A stretch of 64,000 bases of DNA from an uncultured Collinsella sp. (GTDB lineage: Bacteria; Actinomycetota; Coriobacteriia; Coriobacteriales; Coriobacteriaceae). Under the pieces are notes generated by a model. That model made no database searches and was not told where the DNA came from. It saw only the letters and a program-made list of their open reading frames with translations. The first letter of the stretch is position 1. Every line of letters begins with the position of its first letter. Position numbers and translations under genes: made by a program. Positions 17,024 through 26,300 of this stretch are shown one piece after another. The stretch is taken from positions 1-64,000 of the forward strand of contig UQIS01000001.1 in assembly GCA_900541245.1 (NCBI GenBank). Reading direction: 5' to 3'.

Positions 17024-17905
17024 CTACACCTTCTCGGGGACGTACTTGCCCAAGAGGCCGGCAGGCTTGACGAGCAGGACGATGATCAAAACACCAAAGA
17101 CGATGGAGTTGGCAAGGCTCGTGGAAATGTAAGCCTGCGCCATCGCCTCGATGATGCCGATGAGAATGCCACCGACAAAGGCACCGGGGATGGAGCCGAT
17201 GCCGCCGAAGACGGCGGCGTCGAAGGCCTTGATGCCAGGCATGGCACCCGTCGTGGGCTGCAGCACCGGCGAGTAGGAGCACAGGAGCACGCCGGCGATG
17301 GCGGCAAGCGCCGAGCCGATGGCAAACGTCATCGAGATGGTGCGGTTGACGTTGATGCCCATGAGCTGAGCGGCGGCCTTGTCCTCGGACACGGCGCGCA
17401 TGGCCTTGCCCATCTTGGTCTTACCTGTAAAGAACATCAGGCCGGCCATGATAACCAGGCAGGCGACGATGGTGACGAGCGAGACGGCGCTTACGTTGAA
17501 CTTGGCCAAGAACTCCGGCACCTGGAAGGTGACGAGCGAAGTGAAGTTCTTGGGCGTGGCGCCCCACAGAAGCTGCGCGGCGTTCTGCAGGAAGTAAGAC
17601 ACGCCGATAGCCGTGATCAGAACGGCCAGCGGGCCTGCTTGGCGCAGCGGCTTATAGGCCAGACCCTCAATGAGAACGCCGAGAACCGTGCAGACCACAC
17701 AAGAAAGAATTACAGATACCCAGCCCGGGAGGCCGAGATACGACGTGGCGCAGAACGAGACATAGGCACCGACCATGATGACGTCGCCGTGAGCGAAGTT
17801 CAGCATCTTGGCGATACCGTAGACCATGGTGTAGCCCAACGCGATGATGGCGTAGACGCTGCCCATGGACAGGCCGTTGACCAGGTATTGGATAAAGACC
17901 GTCAT
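17024..17905 (-). CDS. livH: Branched-chain amino acid ABC transporter permease LivH
   Basis: The 293-residue membrane protein forms the translocation path with LivM. LVNGLSMGSVYAIIALGYTM at the N-terminus and MLNFAHGDVIMVGAY are LivH hallmarks, and MRAVSEDKAAAQLMGINV is the ATPase-coupling loop. I start at the ATG at 17905, with GGGGG nine bases upstream. An ATG nine bases earlier touches the G-run directly and is less likely. It lies 139 bases after livJ, a gap that may reduce expression of the membrane parts relative to the binding protein. Confidence 0.94.
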   Translation of the reverse strand: MTVFIQYLVNGLSMGSVYAIIALGYTMVYGIAKMLNFAHGDVIMVGAYVSFCATSYLGLPGWVSVILSCVVCTVLGVLIEGLAYKPLRQAGPLAVLITAIGVSYFLQNAAQLLWGATPKNFTSLVTFQVPEFLAKFNVSAVSLVTIVACLVIMAGLMFFTGKTKMGKAMRAVSEDKAAAQLMGINVNRTISMTFAIGSALAAIAGVLLCSYSPVLQPTTGAMPGIKAFDAAVFGGIGSIPGAFVGGILIGIIEAMAQAYISTSLANSIVFGVLIIVLLVKPAGLLGKYVPEKV

Positions 17906-18044
17906 GTTCCACATCCCCCTTTCGAATAGGTTTCCAGTTGATGTATGAAACAGGGACGTTACATCGTCCCTAGATACCAAGCAAGCAGGGAAGGCCAAAA
18001 CCTCCCCTGCTTGGGATCAAAACCGCTCTATGTAAGGCGGCCAA

Positions 18045-19232
18045 TTAGGCCTGTACGTACTTGCCGTCGGTGATGACGTACGCCGTGGGCTCCTTCTGGA
18101 CCTGGCCCTTGTCGTTCCAGGTGAGCTTGCCAGTCAGGCCGTCAACGGTAATCTTGAGCATAGCCTTGGACAGCTTCTCGGCGACCTCGGTCGGGTCGGC
18201 GTCGACACCAAGACCGGCCTCCTTGACGGCCTCGGCCACCGCGTGCACGCCGTCGTAGGCGTCGGCGGCAAACTGGTCGGGGGTATCGCCGTACTTATCC
18301 TTGTAAGCGTTGACGAAGTCGGCGTTCTTCTCGTCGTCGGCGGAGAACGGGGTCATGAGCAGCAGGCCCTCGGCAAGAGAGGTATCGAAGCCCTCAACGC
18401 CCAGGATGCCGTCCATGCCGTCGCAGCCCATCATCTTGACGTCGTAGCCCATGTCCTTGGCGTTCTTGAGCAGGACGGACGCCGGCGTGTAGTAGATCGG
18501 CGCAAAGATCATGGTGGCGCCGGCCTGCTTGGCCTTGGTCAGCTGGTTCGTAAAGCTCGTGGCGGAGTCGTCCTTAAAGGTCTCCTCGTCAACAATCTCG
18601 AGCTTGGACTCAGCGGCCTGGGCCTTAAAGGAATCTGCGATGCCCGAAGAATAGGCGTCGCCGGAGTTATAGAACAGCACGAACTTCTCGTCCGCATACT
18701 TCTGCGCCAGGAACTTGGCAGCGTTGACACCCTGGTTGGGGTCGGTGAAGCAAACCTGGAAGACGCAATCCTTGCCGTCGGTGACGTCCTCGGAGGACGC
18801 GGACGGGGTGATCATGAACGTCTTGGGGTCGTTACCGCACTCGGCGGCAACGGCAACCGACGCACCCGTGGTGGTCGGGCCGACGAGGGCCTGCATGCCC
18901 CAGTCGAGCAGGGTGTTGAAGGCGTTGACGGCCTTCTCGCCGTCGGCCTGGTCATCCTCGGCCTTGCTGGCAAGCGGCAGCTCCTTGGTCGAGAAATCCT
19001 TGCAGCCAAGCTCGACACCCTGGGTAACGGACTTGCCGTAGGACGCGTTGGCGCCGGTCAGCGGGCCGATGGTACCGATCTTAAACGAAGCGTCGCTCGA
19101 AGCGGAACCGCTGTCGCCGCCGTTGGAGGAGCAACCAGCTAGAATGGACATCGCCCCCAGACCTACTGCGCTCGCGATAACGCTCCTGCGATTCATAACA
19201 GGGTTCAATGACTTACCGGTGAGGCTCGACAT
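18045..19232 (-). CDS. livJ: Branched-chain amino acid ABC transporter substrate-binding lipoprotein LivJ
   Basis: The 395-residue protein is the ligand-binding part of the LIV importer. A lipoprotein signal ends in SILAGC, with Cys34 as the lipidated residue, so it is tethered outside the membrane. The mature part is a Leu/Ile/Val-binding fold (IGPLTGANASYGKS, ALVGPTTTGAS, TPSASSEDVTDG, IFAPIYYTPAS). Ligand preference within branched-chain amino acids is not decided by sequence. GAGGAG lies four to ten bases before the ATG. The first gene of livJHMGF, it has a long AT-rich leader, and a decayed second copy lies 271 bases upstream. Confidence 0.94.
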   Translation of the reverse strand: MSSLTGKSLNPVMNRRSVIASAVGLGAMSILAGCSSNGGDSGSASSDASFKIGTIGPLTGANASYGKSVTQGVELGCKDFSTKELPLASKAEDDQADGEKAVNAFNTLLDWGMQALVGPTTTGASVAVAAECGNDPKTFMITPSASSEDVTDGKDCVFQVCFTDPNQGVNAAKFLAQKYADEKFVLFYNSGDAYSSGIADSFKAQAAESKLEIVDEETFKDDSATSFTNQLTKAKQAGATMIFAPIYYTPASVLLKNAKDMGYDVKMMGCDGMDGILGVEGFDTSLAEGLLLMTPFSADDEKNADFVNAYKDKYGDTPDQFAADAYDGVHAVAEAVKEAGLGVDADPTEVAEKLSKAMLKITVDGLTGKLTWNDKGQVQKEPTAYVITDGKYVQA

Positions 19233-19440
19233 GCGGCTCTCCTCTCAAATCTCGTCGGGTTTCGGTTACCCGACAGGCCATCCTTCGCCGTGTTCGGCGT
19301 TCGCAAAATACTAGACGCTTTAGTTAAGGAAAGTGGCGATTATTTCAACTTTTCTTTGGATTTGTTCATTTATCCATAATTCTGCGTATTTCTATTACTT
19401 TATGCAGTAATGCCACTTTATTGTGTGAAAGTAATGTTTC
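19233..19440 (-). promoter_or_regulatory. AT-rich promoter and leader of the liv operon
   Basis: The region is much richer in A and T than its surroundings. On the minus strand TTGAAA and TAACTA, 16 bases apart, are a candidate promoter (about 19324-19351). Further up, ATTACTTT and AAAGTAAT form an inverted pair that could be an operator. The transcribed leader includes a GTCGGGT/ACCCGAC hairpin (19254-19274). Confidence 0.45.
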
Positions 19441-19503
19441 CGTTCTGTTACAGGCATACCTGCCTTGAATAAAACAGCCTCACCGGTCGTGCTTTATGCG
19501 CAC

Positions 19504-19699
19504 TTAGGAAGCGATGTACTTGCCGTCCTGGATCACATAGGCTGTCCATGCCGTCGGCACCCATTAGTGTCATGTCGTAGCTCATGTCCTTGGCGTTCTT
19601 GAGCAAAACGGACGCTGGGGTGTAATAGATCGGGGCAAAAATAAGCGTGGCTCCGACAAGGAAACTCCTGCGGTTAAGTACGTTGTTGATGCTAAACAT
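19504..19699 (-). pseudogene. Remnant of a second livJ (internal deletions, frameshift)
   Basis: The fragment starts with MFSINNVLNRRSFLVGA, like a LivJ signal peptide. It jumps directly to a piece matching LivJ around TLIFAPIYYTPASVLLKNAK through GADGMDS, then ends in another frame with AYVIQDGKYIAS and a stop, which matches the LivJ C-terminus. About 330 residues are thus missing in two deletions and the last piece is out of frame. It sits directly upstream of the intact liv operon in the same direction, so a tandem livJ duplication has decayed. A ribosome site is still present before 19699. Confidence 0.8.
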
Positions 19700-19949
19700 G
19701 GTGTCCCCCTTTTCGCTGGCCGCGGTGCGGCCGTCTTGCGGTACAGGGCAAACCTTATGGTGCAAACGTTGACAGTTTGTTACGGAAGTTCGTTTGTAGC
19801 GAGCATGTTTCCAATGTTTCCGCAGCGTTTCGGGGGTGCCGTTTTGTGCGACTCCTGTTGCCTGGCGAGCACGCGCCCTCGGTTCACGCTAGAATGCACT
19901 CAACCTTTAAGCGGTTAATCCATCCATAAGATGCACGAAGGAGCTATCT

Positions 19950-21293
19950 ATGAGCGAACCCCTGCGCACCGTGAACGTCGGCCTCATCGGTCTGGGAACC
20001 GTCGGCGGCGGCGTGGCCCGTCTGATCAAGAGCCACCACGATGAGTACCTGGCAGCCTACGGCATCGACCTTAAGCTGACCCGCGCCTGCGCGCTTGCCT
20101 GGGAGCAGGCCGAGGCAGCCGGTATTGAGCGTGAGGCCTTTACGAGCGACTGGCACGATGTCGTCACCGACCCCGCCGTCGACATCGTCGTCGAGCTCAT
20201 CGGCGGCGAGCACCCCGCAACCGAGATCTTCACCACTGCCTTCGAGAACGGCAAGCATGTCGTCTCTGCCAACAAGGCCCTGCTGGGCCGTCATGTCGAG
20301 ACGCTCGCCGAGAAGGCGCGCGCGTGCGGCGTGCAGATTAAGTGCGAGGCCAGCTGCGGCGGTGGCATCCCCATTGTCAGCACGCTCGAGCACGACCTGG
20401 TGGGCAACAAGATCCTGACCATCGCTGGCATTCTCAACGGCACCACCAACTACATCCTGTCGCGCATGGACGCCGAGGGCGCCGATTACGCTGACGTGCT
20501 CGCCGACGCCCAGGCAAAGGGCTATGCCGAGGCCGACCCGTCCGCCGACGTCGACGGCTTCGACGCCGCCAGCAAGACGGCAATCCTCGCTTCCATCGGC
20601 TTTGGCACCCGCGTGACCACTGACGATGTCTACCAGCAGGGTATCCGTACCATCGGCGCCGAGGACATTGCCCAGGCCCGCGAGCTCGGCTACACCATCA
20701 AGCTGCTGGGGATCGCACGCAACACCGACGCCGGCGTCGACGTCCGCGTGCATCCCACGCTCATCCCGGCAGACCATATGCTCGCCAAGGTCAACGGCGC
20801 CATGAACGCCGTCTACGTGGTGGGTGACGCCGTGGGCGAAACCATGTTCTACGGTGCCGGCGCAGGCTCCTTCCCCACCGCGAGCGCCGTCGTGGGCGAT
20901 ATCCTGTCGCTCTCCGAGCAGATCAGCCGCGGCGTGGCTCCGCTGCCCGAGATTGAGCCCTATGGTCACAACCTCGCCTTTAAGCCCATGGACGAGCTCC
21001 AGACTAAGTACTATGTGCGCCTGAAGGTCGCCGACCGCGTGGGTGCCCTGTCCGAGACGGTCGACATCTTTGCCAAGCACAACATCTCGATCTCGCTCAT
21101 CAACCAGGTCGAGGACGGCAAGTCGGGCGCCAGCGATACTTGCTCGGTCATCTTCCTGACGCACCGCGCGCTCGAGAAGGACGTCCAGGCTGCCGCCGCC
21201 GAGCTTGCCAGCGTCGACTGCGTGGCCGAGGTCGCCAACGTCCTGCGCATCGAGGACGTCGAGGCATGGACCGAAGGCGTCATGGCCAACTAG
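19950..21293 (+). CDS. hom: Homoserine dehydrogenase
   Basis: The 447-residue enzyme reduces aspartate semialdehyde to homoserine, the branch to threonine and methionine. The NAD(P) motif GLIGLGTVGGG lies near residue 12. The catalytic core has VSANKALLG, ILNGTTNYIL and the KGYAEADPSADVDG signature (about 180-193). A C-terminal ACT domain from about residue 355 (VRLKVADRVGALSETV) suggests feedback by threonine. Length is typical of the ACT-containing type. AGGAG precedes the ATG by seven bases. It is a single gene with its own terminator; thrB and thrC are not in the window. Confidence 0.96.
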   Translation: MSEPLRTVNVGLIGLGTVGGGVARLIKSHHDEYLAAYGIDLKLTRACALAWEQAEAAGIEREAFTSDWHDVVTDPAVDIVVELIGGEHPATEIFTTAFENGKHVVSANKALLGRHVETLAEKARACGVQIKCEASCGGGIPIVSTLEHDLVGNKILTIAGILNGTTNYILSRMDAEGADYADVLADAQAKGYAEADPSADVDGFDAASKTAILASIGFGTRVTTDDVYQQGIRTIGAEDIAQARELGYTIKLLGIARNTDAGVDVRVHPTLIPADHMLAKVNGAMNAVYVVGDAVGETMFYGAGAGSFPTASAVVGDILSLSEQISRGVAPLPEIEPYGHNLAFKPMDELQTKYYVRLKVADRVGALSETVDIFAKHNISISLINQVEDGKSGASDTCSVIFLTHRALEKDVQAAAAELASVDCVAEVANVLRIEDVEAWTEGVMAN

Positions 21294-21330
21294 TCCACTA
21301 CTTCGAACCTCAACGAAGCTCAACGCAAAA

Positions 21331-21365
21331 GGCGCGCTGCCTGCATCAACCACAGGCAGCGCGCC
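21331..21365 (+). terminator. Terminator of hom
   Basis: A 13-pair stem GGCGCGCTGCCTG / CAGGCAGCGCGCC with a nine-base loop is followed by TTCTTCTGTTT and preceded by AAAA. Confidence 0.85.
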
Positions 21366-21380
21366 TTCTTCTGTTTGCAG

Positions 21381-21552
21381 GGGAAGCTGCGTCCCGGTAT
21401 TTCAGCTCAGAACGGGGCGAAGCTTCCCTCAGGGCCTTTTTCGGAAACTATGTCCCATTCTGGGCGCGGATTCTGGGACACGCTTTCCGCAACGGGCCTC
21501 TCGCGGAAAGCACGTCCCACTCTGGACGCCAATTCCGGGACGCATTTTCCGC
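21381..21552. repeat. Three tandem palindromic units (about 50 bp each)
   Basis: Three consecutive units have the same plan: GGAA(A/G), a few bases, GTCCC, a 15-25 base centre, GGGAC or CGGGG, a few bases, TTTCC or CTTCC. They run about 21381-21427, 21442-21490 and 21503-21552. The second and third also agree in sequence (GTCCCA-TCTGG-CGC, ATTC-GGGAC, TTTCCGC). Each could fold into a hairpin. They lie in the spacer between the convergent hom and antiporter genes. No coding sense is apparent. Confidence 0.75.
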
Positions 21553-21563
21553 GGCGGCGTTGG

Positions 21564-23126
21564 CTACCTGCCGTCGTCGTCCTGGGCCTCATCGCGTGCA
21601 TAGAGCTCCAGCATGCGGCGGCGGTATTCGCGCACGGCGAGCTTGGCGCGCTCCAGGCGGCGACGCTCATGCGGAGTCAGCTCGGACGTGTCGATCTCAT
21701 CACCATAAGTCTTATCGGCAAGCAGGTGCGCCGCGTCCACGATGCGGGCATCGATGTGGCCGCTCGCCGCCTCGGCGGAAAGACGCTCGGCAATCGTATC
21801 GAGCGTAGGCAGGCCCTCGAATACGCGACCATGGCCATGCGAAGTCAGCAGCTCGTGCTCTCGTGCGAGCAGACTCGCCAAATCGTGATGAGCGCGCAGG
21901 ATGTCGAGCGCATCGGATGGATGCTCGGCAACTTCTGCCACGGCGGCGACCGGCGCAGCATCCACCACGCGGTAGAAGAGCTGCGCGAGCAATGGCATCA
22001 AGAACACCGTGATGGCGCCGGCGGCAACCATAACCGACGCGATGTCTTGCGACAGCGCGCCCGCGTTGACGGCAACGCTTGTCACGGCAACGATGATCGG
22101 CAGCGCCGTGGTGCAGTACAGGGCCACGGTAATGCGACCATACGCCGACACATCGCGCGTCGCAGGGCAAATGCTCATAGAAATAAGAATGGGCACGGCA
22201 CGAATAATCAACAACGCCACGATAAAGCCCAGGAGCAGACCCGGGCGCGACGTCACGGCCGTCAGATCGATCTTTGCGCCCGATACGGTAAAGAACACCG
22301 GAATCAAAAAACCGTAGGCCAGGCCGTCGAGCTTGGTCTCGAGCGTATGGTTGCCCTCGGGGATGATGTAGCGCAGGACAAAGCCGGCGGCAAAAGAACC
22401 CAACACGATGTCGAGATCAAAGACAGCCGAGAACGCCACGAGTGTGACCAGGATGAGCACCGTCAGGCGCACGAAGGTCTGCGACGTGGTATCGGCACGT
22501 TCCTCGACAAACGCAAAGAAGCGGCTGCCGACGCGCTTGGAGCGGCTTGGGACCACGGCAAGCAACACGCAGACCACCGCAAACAGGCCAAGAATCACGA
22601 GCGTTTGGATGCCGGTACGGGCAGACAGCAGCACCGACATGGCAAGCACGGGGCCGAGCTCGCCCCAGGTGCCATACGCGAGAATCGAGTCGCCCACACG
22701 CGTGCCGGTGAGCGAGCGCTCACGCATGATGGGCACGAGCGTGCCGAGCGCCGTAGAAGTGAGGGCAAGCGTCACGGCGATACCGTCGAAATGACTGACC
22801 GAGAACCACGGGGTAAAGCGCACGGCAAGCCAGGCGATACCAAACGTGACGACCCACGTCGCCAAGCCGTAGCGCCCCTCGACGCCCGTGATGCTCTTGG
22901 GGTCGATCTCAAAGCCGGCAAGCAGGAACAAAAAGGCCAGACCGAGCTCGGACACAAGCGAGACCTCGGCATCTACATGGATGACGCCGAGCATATGGGG
23001 TCCCAGCACCGCGCCGAGCACGAGCAAAAAGACCGTCTCGGGAACGGGTTTTCCAGGAATCGCCGAGGCGATAAAAGGACTCGCAAAGGCCACGAGTGCG
23101 ATGATGGCGAGCGAAACGAATGCCAT
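21564..23126 (-). CDS. Cation:proton antiporter, CPA2/Kef-type
   Basis: The 520-residue protein has about 12 membrane spans over residues 1-385 in the Na+/H+ exchanger fold, including LLVLGAVLGPHMLGVI, ELGLAFLFLLAGFEIDP, LTSTALGTLVPIMRE and VLGSFAAGFVLR. The C-terminal 130 residues are soluble and rich in charged helices (HERRRLERAKLAVREYRRR), without a visible TrkA-N nucleotide-binding motif. It probably exchanges Na+ or K+ for protons in pH or ion control; ion choice is not evident. It is alone on its strand and diverges from purL across 184 bases. Confidence 0.85.
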   Translation of the reverse strand: MAFVSLAIIALVAFASPFIASAIPGKPVPETVFLLVLGAVLGPHMLGVIHVDAEVSLVSELGLAFLFLLAGFEIDPKSITGVEGRYGLATWVVTFGIAWLAVRFTPWFSVSHFDGIAVTLALTSTALGTLVPIMRERSLTGTRVGDSILAYGTWGELGPVLAMSVLLSARTGIQTLVILGLFAVVCVLLAVVPSRSKRVGSRFFAFVEERADTTSQTFVRLTVLILVTLVAFSAVFDLDIVLGSFAAGFVLRYIIPEGNHTLETKLDGLAYGFLIPVFFTVSGAKIDLTAVTSRPGLLLGFIVALLIIRAVPILISMSICPATRDVSAYGRITVALYCTTALPIIVAVTSVAVNAGALSQDIASVMVAAGAITVFLMPLLAQLFYRVVDAAPVAAVAEVAEHPSDALDILRAHHDLASLLAREHELLTSHGHGRVFEGLPTLDTIAERLSAEAASGHIDARIVDAAHLLADKTYGDEIDTSELTPHERRRLERAKLAVREYRRRMLELYARDEAQDDDGR

Positions 23127-23310
23127 GTGATGCCTTTCTCTTGATTGCGCATCACTGTAGCACCCTCGCCGTCCTCAACGCGCCACGAGCTGTCGTATCA
23201 TAGTGAGGTTTACAAACATGTGGCTCAAGGCGACCGCGAGGCTTGCCCCGCAAACCGACCGCTGCCGCATACCGTACCGTACGCCCAACCGATCAGGAAG
23301 GCAGGAACCA

Positions 23311-26300
23311 ATGGTCTCTCGTATCTACGTGGAGAAGAAACCCGGGTTCGACGTCAAGGCTCAGCAGCTCAAGGGCGAGCTGACCGAAATTCTCGGCATC
23401 AAGGGCATCGAGGCCCTGAGGATCATCAACCGCTACGACGTCGAGGGCATCGACGAGGAGCTTTTCCGCTCCTGCGTGCCGACCGTCTTTAGCGAGCCCC
23501 AGGTCGATGTGACCTACGACGAGCTCCCCGCAAGCGGTGGCGCCGTCTTTGCCGTCGAATTCCTGCCTGGCCAGTTTGACCAGCGCGCCGACTCCGCCAG
23601 CGAGTGCGTGCAGCTCATCAGCCAGGGCGAGCGCCCCGCCGTGCGCTCCGCCAAGGTCTATATGATCTCGGGCACTCTGGACGAGGCCGCCATCGATGCC
23701 ATCAAGCACTACGTGGTGAACCCCGTCGAGGCGCGCATCGCCTCGCTCGACCTGCCCGAGACGCTGTACATGGAGACCCCCGAGCCCCAGCCCGTCGAGG
23801 TGCTCGACGGTTTCCGCGAGCTCGACGAGACCGGCCTTGCCGCCTTTATTTCCGAGCGCGGCCTTGCCATGGACGAGGCAGACATCGCCTTCTGCCAGCA
23901 GTACTTCCGCGATGAGGACCGCGACCCCACCATCACCGAAATCCGTGTGATCGACACCTACTGGTCCGATCACTGCCGCCACACCACCTTCGGCACCGTC
24001 CTGGACGACGTGACGATCGACGACGCCGTGGTGCAGCAAGCCTTCGACCGCTACATGGAGATGCGCCACGAACTCGGCCGCGACGCCAAGCCCGTCTGCC
24101 TCATGGACATGGGCACCATCGGCGCCAAGTACCTCAAGAAGACCGGCGTCATGACCGATGTTGACGAGTCCGAGGAGATCAACGCCTGCACCGTCAAGGT
24201 GAAGGTCGATGTCGATGGCGAGGACCAGGACTGGCTGTTCCTGTTTAAGAACGAGACCCACAACCACCCGACCGAGATCGAGCCCTTCGGCGGTGCCGCC
24301 ACCTGCGTGGGCGGTGCCATCCGCGACCCGCTGTCGGGCCGCAGCTACGTGTACCAGGCCATGCGCGTCACCGGCGCCGGCGATCCCACCGTCCCCGTGT
24401 CCGAGACGCTCGAGGGCAAGCTGCCGCAGCGCAAGCTCGTAACCACCGCCGCCGCCGGCTACTCCAGCTACGGCAACCAGATCGGACTTGCCACTGGCCA
24501 GGTCAACGAGCTCTATCACCCCGGCTACGTGGCCAAGCGCATGGAGGTCGGCGCCGTCGTGGGCGCTACCCCGGCAAACCACGTTCGTCGCGAGTGCCCC
24601 GCCCCCTCCGACATGTTCATCCTGCTGGGCGGCCGCACCGGCCGCGATGGCATCGGTGGCGCCACCGGCTCCTCCAAGACCCAGAACACCGAGTCCATCG
24701 AGACCTCGGGTGCCGAGGTCCAGAAGGGCAACGCCCCGGTCGAGCGCAAGCTGCAGCGTCTGTTCCGCCGCGGCGACGCCTGCCGTCTGATCAAGCGCTG
24801 CAACGACTTTGGCGCCGGCGGCGTCTCGGTCGCCGTGGGCGAGCTTGCCGACGGCCTGTATGTCGACCTTGATACCGTGACCAAGAAGTACGACGGCCTG
24901 GACGGCACCGAGCTCGCTATCTCCGAGTCCCAGGAGCGTATGGCCTGCGCCGTCGCCGACGGTGACGTCGAGGAGTTCATGGGCTACGCCGCCGAGGAGA
25001 ACCTCGAGGCGACCGTTATCGCCGAGGTTACCGCCGAGCCGCGCATGCGCATGGCCTGGAACGGTGTCGCCATCGTCGACCTATCCCGCGAGTTCCTCAA
25101 CTCCAACGGCGCGCCCAAGCACCAGATCGCCCACGTATGCGCCCGCAGCGTGTGGCAGCCCAGCTGGGCCGGCACCACGCTTGCCGAGCGCATGACCTCG
25201 CTTGTCACCGACCTCAACGTCGCTTCCAACAAGGGCCTTTCCGAGCGCTTCGACTCCACCATCGGCGCCGCGACCGTGCTCATGCCCTTTGGCGGCAAGA
25301 CGCAGCTCACCCCCAGCTCGGCCATGGTCGCCAAGTTCCCCGTGGACGGCGAGACCACCACGGCGAGTGCCATGGCATGGGGCTTCAACCCCTATCTGAT
25401 GGAGGCCGACCAGTTTGCGGGCGCCTACCTGTCCGTGGTCGAGTCCATTGCCAAGCTCGTTGCCGCCGGCTTTGAGCACAAGCGCGCCTATCTCTCCTTC
25501 CAGGAGTACTTCGAGCGTCTGCGCACCGAGGCCGAGCGCTGGGGCAAGCCCACGGCAGCCGTCTTGGGCGCCCTCATGGCCCAAGTCGACCTGGGTGCCG
25601 GCGCCATCGGTGGCAAGGATTCCATGAGCGGCTCGTTTGAGGACGAGACCGGCGAGCTCAACGTTCCGCCGACCCTGATCAGCTTCGCTGTCGCCGTGGG
25701 CAAGGCCGCCCGCGCCGTCTCGCCCGAGTTCAAGGGCCTCACGCACCGCGTCGTCCGCATCGCCCCCGCCACCTATGGCGAGGACTACCGCCCCGACGCT
25801 CAGCAGCTGCTCGCGGCGTTTGACGCCGTCGAGGCGCTCACTGCTACCGGCAACGCCCTGGCCATCTCCACGCCCGGCTACGGCTGCGGCGCCGAGAGCC
25901 TCTTTAAGATGTGCGTCGGTAACCAGATCGGTATCGAGCTTGCCGAGGATGTAGACGTAGAGAGCCTCTTCACCCCGCTCTACGGCAGCTTTATCGTCGA
26001 GCTCGCCGAGGACGCCGAGCTGCCCGAGGTCGCCGACGGCGTTGTCGTCGAGCCCCTGGGTACCACCGTCGAGGGCTATGTCATCGACACCGGCTCCGAG
26101 GTCATCGAGCTCGCCAAGCTCCAGGAGGCCTGGGAGAGCGGCATCGAGGGCGTCTTCGCCTACCGCAGCGCCGGCGAGACCCCCGAGGTCGAGACCATCG
26201 ACTTCCGCGCCAAGGATATCCACGTGTACGGCGGCGCCAAGATCGCCCGCCCGCGCGTGATCATCCCCGTGTTCCCCGGTAACAACTGCGAGTACGACAG

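Noticed and set aside
15653..17929. Very long open frame (758 codons) on the plus strand across livG, livM and livH
   Set aside because: It is the mirror of real minus-strand genes with strong third-position GC bias; its product is a His/Asp/Gly-rich string with no domain.
19740..19918. Short plus-strand frame before hom
   Set aside because: No ribosome site or family features; a TTGACA near 19768 lacks a matching -10 at the right distance, so no promoter was called either.
21381..21552. CRISPR-like array
   Set aside because: Only three units, each itself palindromic and diverged, with no unique spacers of equal size and no cas genes.
21140..21808. 222-codon frame from the end of hom into the antiporter
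   Set aside because: It crosses a terminator and the palindromic repeats and is Arg-rich with no ribosome site.
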